From: Streptomyces diastatochromogenes
Lineage (GTDB): Bacteria > Actinomycetota > Actinomycetes > Streptomycetales > Streptomycetaceae
DNA: 64,000 bases
Assembly: GCA_026913215.1 (NCBI GenBank)
Contig: JAPTYK010000001.1
Span: forward strand, 186,001 to 250,000
Direction of reading: 5' to 3'
Each line of letters begins with the position of its first letter. Position 1 is the stretch's first letter. Under the pieces are notes generated by a model. It searched no databases, was not told the origin of the DNA, and saw only the letters and a list, made by a program, of their open reading frames with translations. Made by a program: the position numbers and the translations under genes. Below are positions 38,465 to 48,026 of the stretch, in pieces.

Positions 38465-39787
38465 TCACCGGAGGGGCGTGTGCGCCCCGGTCGTCGTGGT
38501 CGTGCTCGTCACGAGGGCGCGCACCACGCACAGCACGCGGAACGCGGAGCGGCCGCCGTCCGTGCCGGCCCGGATCACGCCGCTGACCAGCAGGTCGCGG
38601 ACCGTACGACCGCAGTGCGGGAGGGGCATGCCGGTCAGCCGGACGACGTCCTCCAGGACGAATCCGTCCTCGTGCTCGGCGCAGAGCGCGCCGATCAGTT
38701 CGCGGTGGCCGTCGGGCAGCGCGGCGAGGGTGCGGGCGACGCGTTCGCGGAGCCGGGAGCCGGAGCGGCCGTCGGCCAGGTGGTCGAGCAGCGGCGCGGG
38801 GTCGGACTCGACGATGCCGCGCAGCGTGGGCAGGTCGCAGACGGTGAGCCAGGAGGCGGCGGCGGAGAGCGCGAGCGGGTGGCCGTCGAGCCGGTGGCTG
38901 ACCCAGGCGATGTCCGCGAGGACCCGGTCGTCGGGAACGATGTCGGGGCGGACGTGGCGGAGCCGGCTGAGGAGGAACCGGGCGGCGGGCGCGTCGGAGC
39001 GGATGCCGTCGGAGGGGTCAGGGGCCTCCAGCGGGGAGAGCAGGAAGAGGCGTTCGCCGGGGACGTTCCAGGGTTCGTCGGCGGTGACGAGGAGGCGGAG
39101 GCCGGGCAGTTCGCGCAGCAGCCGGCTCAGGCGGTGGAAGTCGAGCCGTGCGGTGTCGACGCCGTCGAGGACGAGGAGTACGGGGCGGTCGCCGAGGGCG
39201 CCGGACAGTTCGGGGGCGAGGTCGTCGGCCGGGCCGTCGCCGTGCAGGAAGGCGGCGCAGTCGGCGGTGAGGGCGGTGAGCTGGTCGTCGGGGGCCGGCA
39301 GGCAGTCGGCGACCGCCCCGGGGGCGGTGTGCCACAGCACCGGGAAGCCGGTGTCGTGCAGTCGGGCCGCGGCCTCCAGGGCCAGTCTCGTCTTGCCGAC
39401 GCCGCTCAGGCCGACGACGGTGATCAGGCGTTCCGTTCCGGAGCGCAGCTCCTCCGTGAGGACGGTGGCCTCGGCGTCCCTCTCTATCAGCGGGTGCAGC
39501 GGTACGGGCGGGGCCTGGAGTTCGGCGGCGAAGTGCCGGGTTCCGGTGCCGCCCCGGGGTCCGCGCCGTACCGCGTCCTCCAGGGCCGTGCGGGCCCGGG
39601 GGCCCAGGCGCAGGCCGTCGGCGATGAGCCGGATCGTGTCGGCTCTCGGGCGCTGGGCCTTCCCCTTCTCCAGGTCGCGGATGGCGCGGACGCTGATGGT
39701 GGAGAGGTCCGCCAGCTCCTGCTGGGTCAGGCCGATGCGGAGTCGGTGGCCGCGGATGAGGGTGCCGAGTGCGGCGGTGGCCGTCAC
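38465..39787 (-). CDS. XRE-family helix-turn-helix / STAND ATPase regulator
   Basis: A 440-residue regulator in one frame. Residues 8-62 are an XRE-type HTH (IRGHRLRIGLTQQELADLS, then SVRAIRDLEKGKAQRP). The ATPase part has Walker A GLSGVGKT (126-133), Walker B-like PVLLVLDGVD, and GHPLALSAAASWL typical of STAND/NB-ARC proteins. It is shorter than full HTH-NB-ARC-TPR proteins because a TPR tail is lacking. The best start is the GTG at 39787, six bases after GAGGA. A ten-codon leader reading frame starting at ATG 39816 ends in a TGA that overlaps this GTG, which may set its expression. It points toward NRPS-A, 285 bases away, and is probably a pathway regulator. Confidence 0.85.
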   Translation of the reverse strand: MTATAALGTLIRGHRLRIGLTQQELADLSTISVRAIRDLEKGKAQRPRADTIRLIADGLRLGPRARTALEDAVRRGPRGGTGTRHFAAELQAPPVPLHPLIERDAEATVLTEELRSGTERLITVVGLSGVGKTRLALEAAARLHDTGFPVLWHTAPGAVADCLPAPDDQLTALTADCAAFLHGDGPADDLAPELSGALGDRPVLLVLDGVDTARLDFHRLSRLLRELPGLRLLVTADEPWNVPGERLFLLSPLEAPDPSDGIRSDAPAARFLLSRLRHVRPDIVPDDRVLADIAWVSHRLDGHPLALSAAASWLTVCDLPTLRGIVESDPAPLLDHLADGRSGSRLRERVARTLAALPDGHRELIGALCAEHEDGFVLEDVVRLTGMPLPHCGRTVRDLLVSGVIRAGTDGGRSAFRVLCVVRALVTSTTTTTGAHTPLR

Positions 39788-40122
39788 GGTGTCCTCGGGG
39801 AGAGACTGGTCGTCATGAGAAGCTCCCGCTCGTCGAGTTGGGGCGGGCTTCGGGCAGGCGGCCCGATCGGGCCGCCGACCGGGGGCCTCGCCGCGCCGTC
39901 TGCTGAGACCCATCGTCCGGACGCGACTATTCAGGGGGCATCCCGGCACTAACGGGTGAGGATGCCGCGCGATAGCGGCATCCCGGCCCGTGATAGCGGC
40001 GCGGGCGGGGGGGCCGTCCCGTGATAGCGGGGTGATAAGGCAGCGAGCGGTGCCGTGAATCCGCCTGTTCCTAAGTTGGTGGTCAGAAGGAAACGCCGCA
40101 CACCGACGAAAGGCAGAATCCG
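39788..40122. promoter_or_regulatory. divergent regulatory region with palindrome and phased repeats
   Basis: This 335-base region between the XRE-ATPase gene and the small secreted peptide holds a perfect 9-base inverted repeat (arms 39960-39968 and 39975-39983, 6-base spacer). It also holds three copies of GATAGCGG at 39971, 39992 and 40023 and a related GATAAGG at 40034. The repeat spacings (21, 31 and 11 bases) are close to whole helical turns, as in the direct-repeat boxes bound by SARP/AfsR-type activators. A second GGCATCCCGGC copy lies near 39937. Confidence 0.65.
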
Positions 40123-40338
40123 ATGTCGAACACCACCGCCGCCGCCCGCAAGACCCTCCGCGCCGCCGTCACCACCGCCCTGATCGTCCTCGCGACCGGC
40201 GTCGGCGTCCAGGCGAGCTGGGCCGACGAGACGACGGGCACCACCACCGGGACCACCGCGCCGGTCTGCACCCCCACGGGGACGACGACCCCCACGGGCA
40301 CCACCCCGTGCGTCAACGACAACAACCCCTGGGACTGA
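40123..40338 (+). CDS. small secreted Thr-rich peptide, function unknown
   Basis: A 71-residue predicted exported peptide. Residues 1-35 look like a signal peptide: basic AARKTLR, hydrophobic AAVTTALIVLATGVGV and a cleavage site after QASWA. The mature part of about 37 residues is low-complexity (TTGTTTGTT, PTGTTTPTGTTP) with two Cys and ends NDNNPWD. GAAAGG precedes the ATG at 40123. The third-position GC bias and the ribosome-binding site support expression. It lies between two large regulators, divergent from one and convergent with the SARP, behind the phased repeats described above. It does not match lanthipeptide, chaplin or AfsS sequences that I can recall. Confidence 0.65.
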   Translation: MSNTTAAARKTLRAAVTTALIVLATGVGVQASWADETTGTTTGTTAPVCTPTGTTTPTGTTPCVNDNNPWD

Positions 40339-40359
40339 CCCTCCCGGCTCGCCGACGGC

Positions 40360-43300
40360 TCAGCGGCCCGTCGCGAGCAGCCTCTCCGCCTCCGCGAGTT
40401 CCCGGCCCATCCGCCGCTCGCGGAACACCTCGACCGCCGGAACGAGCAGCTCCCGCGAGCGCCCCGGCTCCGCGTCGAGGAGACGGGCGAGGTCCAGGCG
40501 CGCCAGCGCGCCACCGCTAAAATCCATGACGCCCTCCCGCGCGGTCACCGCGCGGTCGAAGAAGTCCCTGGCCCGGTCGGGACGGCCCATCACGGCGAAC
40601 GCGTGGCCCAGGTCGCGGAGCAGGTGTCCCTCTCCGATGACGTCGCCGGAGTCCCGGCAGAGTTCGAGGACCTCCGTGAAGGTCAGGACCGCCAGGTCGC
40701 TCCGCCCCTGTGCGAGCAGCAGCTGTCCGACGCGCCGCAGCGTCCTCGCCCGGCCGCCGGTGTAGCCGACCCCTTCGTAAATGTCGAGCGCCTCGTCCAA
40801 CTGGCCCTGTGCCGCCGCGATGTCGCCCTGCCGCATGCGGATGTGCGCGCTCTGGGTCAGGACGATCGCGCGGCCCACGACGTCGCCCGCCCGGTCGAAG
40901 TCCGCGAGGGACCTCCGGTACAGGTCGAGGGCCGTGGTGTCGTCGCCGCTCGTGCGCGCGATGAGCGCCATGTCGCGCCGGCACAGCGCCTCGCCCATCG
41001 GGTCGTCGAGCGCCTGGAAGACGTCGAGGGCCGAGTTCAGTGTCTGCCGGGCCGTGTCGAACTGGTTGCGGCTCATGTAGAGCGAGCCGAGCGAGGCCCG
41101 TACGGCGGCGGTGCCGCGCAGGTTTCCCGCTTTGCGGACGGCGGCCAGCGCGCTGAGGTGGGTCTGCTCCCACAGGTCGTAGTGGCCGCGCACCTCGAAC
41201 AGGGTGACGAGCGAGGTCGCGAGGTCCCAGCTGAGGTCGTGGAGTCCGGCGTCGGCGGTGTGCTGGACCATGCCGCACAGGGAGGCCTGTTCGGCGTCGA
41301 GCCAGGCCAGCGGGTCGGCGAGCACCTCGTCCGTGTAGGAGGCCGGGGGTTCCCAGCGGGGCGCGTCGCCGTGCAGGACGGTGAAGTCCCCTCCGTACAC
41401 GGTCCGGTGGGCCTGCTGGGCGAGGTGCATCCAGCCGCCCGCCATGCGGGCGAGGGCCTCCTGCCGTTCCTCGGGGCTGTGGTGGGCCGCGAGTTGTTCT
41501 CGAGCGTAGACGCGGATGATCTCGTGGAAGCGGTACCGGAAACCGCCGGTGCGTTCGACTCCGGCGACGTCGAGCATCTGCACGTCGACCAGGGGTTCCA
41601 TGAGGTCGGAGGGGAAGGGCCGGTGGTCGTCGAGCAGTGCTCCCGCCAGCCAGCTCGGCAGGGTCGGTGCCTGCGCCATGCTCAGGAGCCGCAGGAGCCG
41701 GCGGTCCTCCGGCGCCAGGCCCTCGTAGGTGAGGGAGAGGCTGGCGCGCATCGTCATCTCGCCGTGCGTCAGTTCGTCGAGCCGGTGCCGTTCGTTGGCG
41801 AGGCGCTGCACCATGGACGCCAGGGTCCAGTGCGGGCGGGCGGCGAGCCGGGCGGCGACGATCCGCAGGGCCAGCGGGAGCCGTCCGACCGTGCGGACCA
41901 GGGCCTCCGCGGCGCGCCTCGCCCGCGACCCGTTCGCGGCCGATGATCCGGGAGAGCAGTTCGAGGGCCTGGTCCTCGGCGAGGACGTCGAGTTCCACGC
42001 GGTGCGCGCCGGGCAGCGCGGTGAGGCGGGCGCGGCCGGTGACGAGGACGGCGCAGCCGCGGCTGCCGGGGAGCAGCGGCAGGACCTGGCCCTCGCCGGC
42101 GGCGTCGTCGAGGACGACGAGGACCCGGCGGGAGGCGAGCCGGGTGCGGTACATCTCGGCCCGCTCGTCGAGGGATTCGGGGATGAGCTGGCCGGGGATG
42201 CCGAGGGCGCGCAGGAACCGTCCGAGGACTTCCTGGGGGTGGCCGGGTGCCGGTCGTCCCGCGCAGGTCGCAGTAGAGCTGGCCGTCGGGGAATCCGGTC
42301 TCGGAGAGCATGTGGGCGACGTGGACGGCGAGGGTGGATTTGCCGGTGCCGGGCTTTCCGGTGATGGCGGCGAGTCCCACCGTGGTGCGGCCCGGCCGTC
42401 CGGTCAGCGCTTCTTCCAGTGCGGTGAGTCGGCCGGGGTCGGAGACGAAGTCGGCGACGGCGGCGGGGAGCTGGTGCGGCACCGCGTCCTGCCGAACCGA
42501 TTCTGCAGACGTGGGGCCGCGGGGCGGCCGATTCCGTCTCCTCCTCGGCGTCCGCTCCGGCGGGTTCCTCGGGCGAGGGGCCTTCTCCCGGGCGCGCGGG
42601 CGGCGGGTGCGGCTCCGGCGGGCGCCGGGAGCCGGCCGGCGAGGATCGCCGACTCCAGCTCCCTGAGTTCCCGGCTGGGTTCCAGGCCGAGTTCCTCGGC
42701 GAGGAAGCGGCGTGCGGTGCGGAAGGCCTCCAGGGCCTCGGCCTGCCGTCCGGACCAGTACAGCGCCTGGATCAGCTGGCCGCGCAGCTTCTCCCGCAGG
42801 GGGTGTTCCCCGGTGAGCCGCTGGAGTTCGCCGACGAGGCCGTCGTACCGTCCGAGTTCCAGTTCGAGCTGGATGCGCAGTTCGACGGCGGTCAGTCGCT
42901 CCTCGTCGAGCTGGCGCGCCTTGTTCGCCAGCGGGCCGCTGTCGAGGCCGGACAGGCAGTCGCCCTGCCACAGGGTGACGGCGTCCCGCAGCAGCTGGAC
43001 GGCGTGGAGGAGGTCTCCCCTCTCGCGCAGCCGGCGGGCCCGTAAGACCAGGTCGGTGAAGAGCGCCGCGTCCACGTTCGCCGCGTCGGTGTGCAGGACG
43101 TATCCCGGGGGCCGGGTCGCGATCGAGGCCTCGCCGTCCGCCCCGGCGAGGAGCTTGCGCAGCCGCGACACGCAGATCTGCACCTGGGTGCGGGCGGTCT
43201 CCGGCGGGTTGTCCTCCCAGATGAGGTCCACCAGGTGGTTGGTGCTGACCACGCGGTTCGTCTCCAGGAGCAGCGCCGCGAGGATCACCTCCTGGCGCCC

Positions 43301-43432
43301 GGGAGGAAGCCGCAGCGGCCCGTCGGGGCCGTGGACCTGGAGCGGCCCCAGGACCCGGAAGGCAAGGGGTGACGCGGCCAGGAGCTCCTGGGAGCCGTCC
43401 CCGATGTCGTCCGTCACCGATTCCCCCACCAA
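40360..43432 (-). CDS. SARP-family AfsR-like regulator (OmpR-type DBD, BTAD, NB-ARC, TPR)
   Basis: A large Streptomyces antibiotic regulatory protein of about 1020 residues. An OmpR-type winged helix spans about 24-113 (FRVLGPLQVHGPDGPL, QVQICVSRLRKLL, TRPPGYVL); a bacterial transcriptional activation domain follows to about 265 (ALFTDLVLRARRL, LEALYW-like QALYWSGRQAEALEAF, RFLAEELGLEPSREL). Then come an NB-ARC ATPase with Walker A GKPGTGKST and GRLPLALRIVAARLA, and a long TPR C-terminus ending AEAERLLATGR. Three frame changes lie between about 42580 and 41910. Codon 130 (43045-43043) is a TTA leucine codon, so translation should depend on the bldA tRNA. It is the most likely activator of the NRPS cluster and may bind the phased repeats near 40000. 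Confidence 0.9.
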
Positions 43433-43441
43433 AGAAACGAG

Positions 43442-43470
43442 TTGACACGTCAGGACCGAATGAGGACAGT
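43442..43470 (+). promoter_or_regulatory. possible forward promoter
   Basis: A consensus TTGACA at 43442-43447 is followed after 17 bases by a weak -10 (GACAGT, 43465-43470). It would drive the SnoaL-like gene at 43591 and lies within the divergent region in front of the SARP gene. Confidence 0.35.
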
Positions 43471-43590
43471 CTCCACAACCGCCCCCGCCCTGTCCATGCC
43501 GTGAAGATCCCGGTCGGAGATAGAGGGGGGATAACGCGGAGTTGGCGGCTCCCCCCAGAATCCTGGCCGAGAGTGAAAGGGGCTCAGCCG

Positions 43591-43992
43591 TTGAACCGCC
43601 AACAAGATGACACGAGTACCGGGCTGCCGGGGCCTGCCGACCTGGTCACCGCCGTGGGGATCGACCACGTCCGCCTGGTCTACGACTACCTCGACGCCGG
43701 TGACCTGGACTCGTGCGCCTCCCTGCTGCACGACGGCGTGGTCCTCGAACTGCCGGGCCTGCCGCCGCTGCGCGGCCGGGCGGCGGTCCTGCACACCCGC
43801 CTGGGGTGCCCGGCGCCGAGGGTCCGCCACGCGATCGACCGGGTCGTGGGGCAGGACCGCAGCGTGATCGCCACGGGGCGCCACGTGGTCCCGGGCACCG
43901 AGGGGGACGACCTCCGCTTCGTCGACGTCTTCACGATCGCCGACGACGGCATGGTCCTCTCCTGTACGCGGTACCACCACGTGGCGCCGTGA
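43591..43992 (+). CDS. SnoaL-like / NTF2-fold protein
   Basis: A protein of 133 residues with the NTF2-like layout: DHVRLVYDYLDAGDLDSCASLLHDGVVLELPG, LRGRAAVLHTRLG, VGQDRSVIATGRHVV and a final VDVFTIADDGMVLSCTRYHHV. A TTG start at 43591 is preferred because AAGGGG lies 8 bases upstream; a GTG at 43573 would add six residues. It is divergent from the SARP regulator. The family includes polyketide cyclases and many small-ligand binders, so no reaction can be given. Confidence 0.7.
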   Translation: MNRQQDDTSTGLPGPADLVTAVGIDHVRLVYDYLDAGDLDSCASLLHDGVVLELPGLPPLRGRAAVLHTRLGCPAPRVRHAIDRVVGQDRSVIATGRHVVPGTEGDDLRFVDVFTIADDGMVLSCTRYHHVAP

Positions 43993-43999
43993 GCGGCGC

Positions 44000-44026
44000 C
44001 CGAGGACGGACCCCACCCGTCCTCGG
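44000..44026. terminator. bidirectional hairpin
   Basis: A perfect 10-base inverted repeat (44000-44009 and 44017-44026, 7-base loop) between the convergent SnoaL-like gene and beta-helix gene. Confidence 0.7.
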
Positions 44027-44035
44027 CCCCGTGAG

Positions 44036-45541
44036 CTACAGACCCGGCCCGTTGTACGCGCCGCGGTGCGGCTTCGTGGTCGCGCTCACCGGGTTCCCCC
44101 AGTAGTCGCGGCCTCCGTTGCCGCTGATCACGGAGCCGTTGTTCAGGGCGGGGGACGTGGCGCGCAGCTTGTAGCCGTCGACGGAGTCGAGGGTGTCGCC
44201 GCCGGTGCCGGGGGCGACGAACCGCGGGTCGCCGACGATGCCGTTGGCGGTGGGGCGGGGCACGCCCTGGAAGACGTTCCACAGCCAGGAGATCCCGGCG
44301 GCCGTGGGCAGCCGGGAGTCGGTGGTGCCCACCCAGATGTTGTTCTCGACGACGCTCTCGTCGGGGAGCGTGATGTCGAACTTCCTGTCGGTGCAGTAGA
44401 GGACGTTGTTGTACAGGTGCAGGGCGGAGCGTCCGGCGCTGACGCTGCTCATGCGGCAGTCGTTCTCGGAGATGTTGTAGCGGATGACCTGCTGGGCGGC
44501 GCCGATGGTGCCGCACCCGTCGCAGTCGAGGAAGAAGCCGCCGATGTTGTCGCGGCTGTAGTTGTACTGGATCGTGCAGGTGCCGGTGTTGCCCCAGTCG
44601 CAGTCGAACGCCTGGCTGTCGGCCACGGACATCCGCGTGATGCCGTACACGGCGTTCTTCTGGATGGTCGGATCGCGGTCGCCGAGCACCCAGATCCCGG
44701 CGAAGTTGCCGCCGGAGAAGGGGTAGGCGCCGTTGCCGACGCCGGAGGCGTTGTTGTACTGGATCATGGGCGCGTCGGCGTAGCTGGCGATGATGCCGTC
44801 GCCGCCGACGTCCTTGACGGTGTTGTTCTCGATCAGCACCCCGGCGCCCTTGACGGCCATGGCGCCGACGCGGATCTTGAGACCGCCGCCGCCCGTGTCG
44901 CTGATCTGGTTGTCGTGGACGTGGACGTCGTTGAGGGTCGAGTTCGTGCCGCTCGCGCCGGTGACGATGCCGGCGGACTGGACGTAGTCCTCGGTGGTCG
45001 GGCTGTTCTTGTTCGTCTGGCCGGCCACCCGGTCGATGACGAGGCCGCCTATGTCGAACCCCCGGTGCGCCGTTCCGTCGGTGGCGGAGACGCGCAGTCC
45101 GGTGCGGCGGGCGAGCGTGGCGGCGGGGTTGGTGATCTTGAGGCCGGTGATCCGCCAGTGGTCCTGGTTGGTCAGGGAGACCGCGTCCGGGGCTCCCCCG
45201 CCGTCGATCACGGGCAGGGCGCCGGTGCCGTAGCCGGTGAGGACGATGGGGGCGGCGGCGGTGCCGCTGCCCGCGGGCGAGGGAGCCGGTGCAGGTGGTG
45301 CCGGCGGCGAAGGCGAGCGTGTCGCCGGGGCGTACGTCCTGCCGTTGGCCTGGGCGACGCTGTTGAACGGCGCCGCCTGGCTGCCGTCGCCGGCGGCGCC
45401 CCGGGAGCAGTCCACATAGGTGACGCTCCCCGCGGCGACGGCGGGCGCGCCGGCGAGGACGGTGGTTCCGGTGAGCACGAGGGCGGCGGCGACGAGCCCG
45501 CGGCCCAGCGACTGTCGTACGGGCAAAGCCCTGTCGGTCAT
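44036..45541 (-). CDS. secreted right-handed parallel beta-helix protein
   Basis: A 501-residue exported protein. A signal peptide covers about residues 1-37 (basic VRQSLGRG, hydrophobic LVAAALVLTGTTVLAG, cleavage after AVAA). The mature part has YVDCSRGAAGDGS, then many short Asn/Gly-rich beta-helix turns (VHVHDNQISDTGGGGLKI, VLIENNTVKDVGGDGIIA, IQYNYSRDNIGGFFLDCDG) and ends with a typical GYKLRATSPALNNGS and RDYWGNPV segment. These are features of pectate-lyase-like/polysaccharide-lyase or adhesin-like beta-helix proteins in actinomycetes. Two compensating frame changes lie between about 45290 and 45350. The substrate is unknown; no catalytic motif is certain. Confidence 0.85.
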   Translation of the reverse strand: MTDRALPVRQSLGRGLVAAALVLTGTTVLAGAPAVAAGSVTYVDCSRGAAGDGSQAAPFNSVAQANGRTYAPATRSPSPPAPPAPAPSPAGSGTAAAPIVLTGYGTGALPVIDGGGAPDAVSLTNQDHWRITGLKITNPAATLARRTGLRVSATDGTAHRGFDIGGLVIDRVAGQTNKNSPTTEDYVQSAGIVTGASGTNSTLNDVHVHDNQISDTGGGGLKIRVGAMAVKGAGVLIENNTVKDVGGDGIIASYADAPMIQYNNASGVGNGAYPFSGGNFAGIWVLGDRDPTIQKNAVYGITRMSVADSQAFDCDWGNTGTCTIQYNYSRDNIGGFFLDCDGCGTIGAAQQVIRYNISENDCRMSSVSAGRSALHLYNNVLYCTDRKFDITLPDESVVENNIWVGTTDSRLPTAAGISWLWNVFQGVPRPTANGIVGDPRFVAPGTGGDTLDSVDGYKLRATSPALNNGSVISGNGGRDYWGNPVSATTKPHRGAYNGPGL

Positions 45542-45635
45542 GGCGCAACAACCTTTCTGGCGGTCGGGTGCGGCCAGAAGCTAGGTGCGCGCCGTGATCG
45601 AGTCAATGCGTTCTTGTCGATTGATCGAATTTCGA

Positions 45636-46057
45636 TCAGATGGCGGGCGATTGGTCGATCCTCGACGCCTGCACGAGACGGAGGCGGCAGGCGTCCAGCG
45701 CGATGTCGAGGTGGGTGCCGAGGCTCGGGGCGGGGGCCAGCGCGGAGAGGCGGTGCATGGTCAGCATCGCGTCCCAGGCCGAGGTCCTGGCCAGGGGCGA
45801 CGTCCCCAGGCGACGTCTTCGAGGTGGGTCCAGAGGTGGGCCCCGAAGCCCAGATGAATCGTTCCTGCCCGGGATTCCTCCTCGTCGAGGGCGCGCCGCG
45901 CCGCCGCCAGGAAGCTCACGGCGTGCTCGGACCCGAGCGCCGCGACGACGACCCGGAGGTGGGAGGCGATCAGGGAGGTGACCTCGCTCCAGTCGGCCGC
46001 GTCACCGAAGTGCTCGCACAGGCGTACGTTCAACAGGTGTTCCATGTCGGTGGTCAT
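45636..46057 (-). CDS. hypothetical helical protein, one frame break
   Basis: An unrecognised protein of about 140 residues beginning MTTDMEHLLNVRLCEHFGDAADWSEV and continuing IASHLRVVVAALGSEHAVSFLAAARRALDEEES. After a frame change near 45800 it has a further helical part ending SRIDQSPAI. It is predicted soluble and all-alpha, with no signal peptide. It is upstream of and codirectional with the beta-helix gene, but 95 bases separate them. Function unknown. Confidence 0.55.
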
Positions 46058-46165
46058 GCATGCACAGATACGTTTCCGCCGCCCGTGGCACCCGGCACGA
46101 CACGCGGGACGTACCCACCTCCCCCCGTACGGAGTGATCGATCACCCGGGGCCGCCCCGCAACGC

Positions 46166-46202
46166 GCCGAGGGCCGGGGCGGCAAGCGCCCCGGCCCTCG
46201 GC
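46166..46202 (-). terminator. strong hairpin terminator after the APC permease
   Basis: A perfect 16-base inverted repeat (46166-46181 and 46187-46202, loop GCAAG), 18 bases beyond the permease stop at 46221. Confidence 0.8.
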
Positions 46203-46220
46203 GGGATGTTCCGGCGGGAA

Positions 46221-47618
46221 TCAGACCTGCTCGTCCTCCGGAATGCTGACCAGCCAGCGGGTCTCCTTGCGCGGCCGCAGGTACAGCACCCAGTAGAGGG
46301 TGGCCACGGCCGTGATGCCGCCGGTCCACAGCAGGTACTCGACGTCCTGCATGTACAGGATGTACGCCATGACGCCGATGAGCAGCACCGGGACGGCCGG
46401 CCACAGCGGCATGCGCCACGCCGCGACCTCGCGGTGCGCGCCCCGGCGGCTGAACAGCGCCGCCACGGCCACGAGGAGGTACATGCCGGTGACGGAGACG
46501 CCGGTGACGCCGTAGAGGGTGTCGAGGTTGACGAAGCACAGGACCGCGCCCGGCACGCCCACGAGCAGGGTGGCCACCCACGGGGAGCCGAAGCGGCCCA
46601 GGCGGGAGAGGGCGTTGTTGACGGGCTCCGGCCAGGCCTTGTCGCGGGCGGAGGCGAACAGCACGCGGGAGTTCTGGATGACCATGACGATGCCGGCGTT
46701 GATGATGGCCAGCGCGACGCAGAGGCTGATGAAGGTGCCGACGGCGGAGTTGGACCAGGCCGCGATCATGCCGCTGATGTCACCGCCGGTGAGGGTCTCC
46801 AGGTCGCCGGCGCCGAGGGTGATGGCGACGACGGGGACCAGGATGACGGCGGTCGAGATGGCGAGGGTGGCGAGCACGGTGCGGGCCACGTTCTTGCGCG
46901 GGTTCTCCAGCTCCTCGGAGAGGTAGACGGCCGTCGAGAAGCCCTGGGTGATGAAGAGGGCGATGGCGAGGCCGGAGACGACCATGGCGCCGGTGACGAG
47001 CGAGTGCGAGCCGCCCCCGGCGGCGACCTGGCCGTGCAGGAGGGAGCCGACGCCCCGCTGGGAGTGGGCGAAGCCGAGGATCGCGACGATGCCCGCCGCG
47101 ATCACCTCCAGGACGAGGAAGATGCCGGTGATCCAGGCGTTGGCGCGCAGGTCGAGCAGGCCCGCGAGGGTCGCGAGGAGCATGACGCCGGCGCCGGCGA
47201 TCGGGGCGGGGATGTGCACGAGGGGCGCGAGGTAGTCGGCGGTCCCCATGGCGATCACCGGGGGCACGATCATCACGACCAGCAGGGACAGGACGAAGAC
47301 CAGCCAGCCGGCGAGGCGGCCCGACAGGGTGGAGACGATGGCGTACTCGCCGCCCGCGCTCGGGATCAGGGTGCCCAGCTCGGAGTAGCAGAACGCCACG
47401 CCGATACAGAGCAGCGAGCCGATGGCGATGGTCAGGGCGGCGTACGTGCCGACTCCGTCGAACAGGTCGGGGACGACCACGAAGAGGGTGGAGGCGGGCG
47501 TCACGCACGACAGCGTGAGCAATGTACCGCCCACGACACCGATGGAACGCTTGAGCTTCTGCGGCACGGGTTCGGTCTGGGGGGCCAACGCGTGCGGTGC
47601 GCTGAGGGTGTCGGTCAT
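46221..47618 (-). CDS. APC-superfamily amino acid permease
   Basis: A 465-residue membrane protein in one intact frame with about twelve hydrophobic helices. It begins with a short cytoplasmic tail, then KRSIGVVGGTLLTLSCVTPASTLFVV (the TM1 signature), YSELGTLIPSAGGEYAIVSTL in TM2-3, and FITQGFSTAVYLSEELENPRKNVART, the conserved segment before TM7. This places it in the amino acid-polyamine-organocation group. The substrate cannot be assigned. The 400-base region upstream should hold its promoter. Confidence 0.9.
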   Translation of the reverse strand: MTDTLSAPHALAPQTEPVPQKLKRSIGVVGGTLLTLSCVTPASTLFVVVPDLFDGVGTYAALTIAIGSLLCIGVAFCYSELGTLIPSAGGEYAIVSTLSGRLAGWLVFVLSLLVVMIVPPVIAMGTADYLAPLVHIPAPIAGAGVMLLATLAGLLDLRANAWITGIFLVLEVIAAGIVAILGFAHSQRGVGSLLHGQVAAGGGSHSLVTGAMVVSGLAIALFITQGFSTAVYLSEELENPRKNVARTVLATLAISTAVILVPVVAITLGAGDLETLTGGDISGMIAAWSNSAVGTFISLCVALAIINAGIVMVIQNSRVLFASARDKAWPEPVNNALSRLGRFGSPWVATLLVGVPGAVLCFVNLDTLYGVTGVSVTGMYLLVAVAALFSRRGAHREVAAWRMPLWPAVPVLLIGVMAYILYMQDVEYLLWTGGITAVATLYWVLYLRPRKETRWLVSIPEDEQV

Positions 47619-48026
47619 CAGGCGGTTCCGATCGATGCGAGCGGTGGTTCTGAACGGGAGCGGTATCGCCTCCGAGGCGGCTGGTGATCAGGTGGTTCCA
47701 AGGGCTCCCGAGCTGAATGGAAGCGTGAGCAGAACCGCAGGTCAATGGCCCCTCTCCTGCGGAATCCGTTGTTCCGACACGCCCGGGTGCGATGCCGGGG
47801 CGTCAAGGACGCGTCAAGACCGCCGAAAAGCTCCGTGCGGGAACCGCAGCCGGCCGGGGAGGAATTTTCCCGCGCTTTACCGCCGCTCCACATCGTGGAC
47901 CCTCCGCACCGCCCCGTCGGCGCCCGGCCCGGCCGCTTCACACGCCCGTACGCGGCATGTCACATTCCCGGCCCCCGTCTCGTCCCACTGCCGAAGCGCC
48001 ATACCCCCGAGCAGAAGGAGACTCCC
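47619..48026. other. intergenic region between divergent permease and SnoaL-like genes
   Basis: About 400 bases containing no supported gene. Open frames here have weak codon bias. GAAGGAGA at 48014-48021 is the ribosome-binding site of the next gene. I see no palindrome or recognisable promoter. Confidence 0.5.

Noticed and set aside
40123..40338. Lanthipeptide or other RiPP precursor
   Set aside because: It has a Sec-type signal peptide and no modification enzymes nearby. Thr richness alone is not enough.
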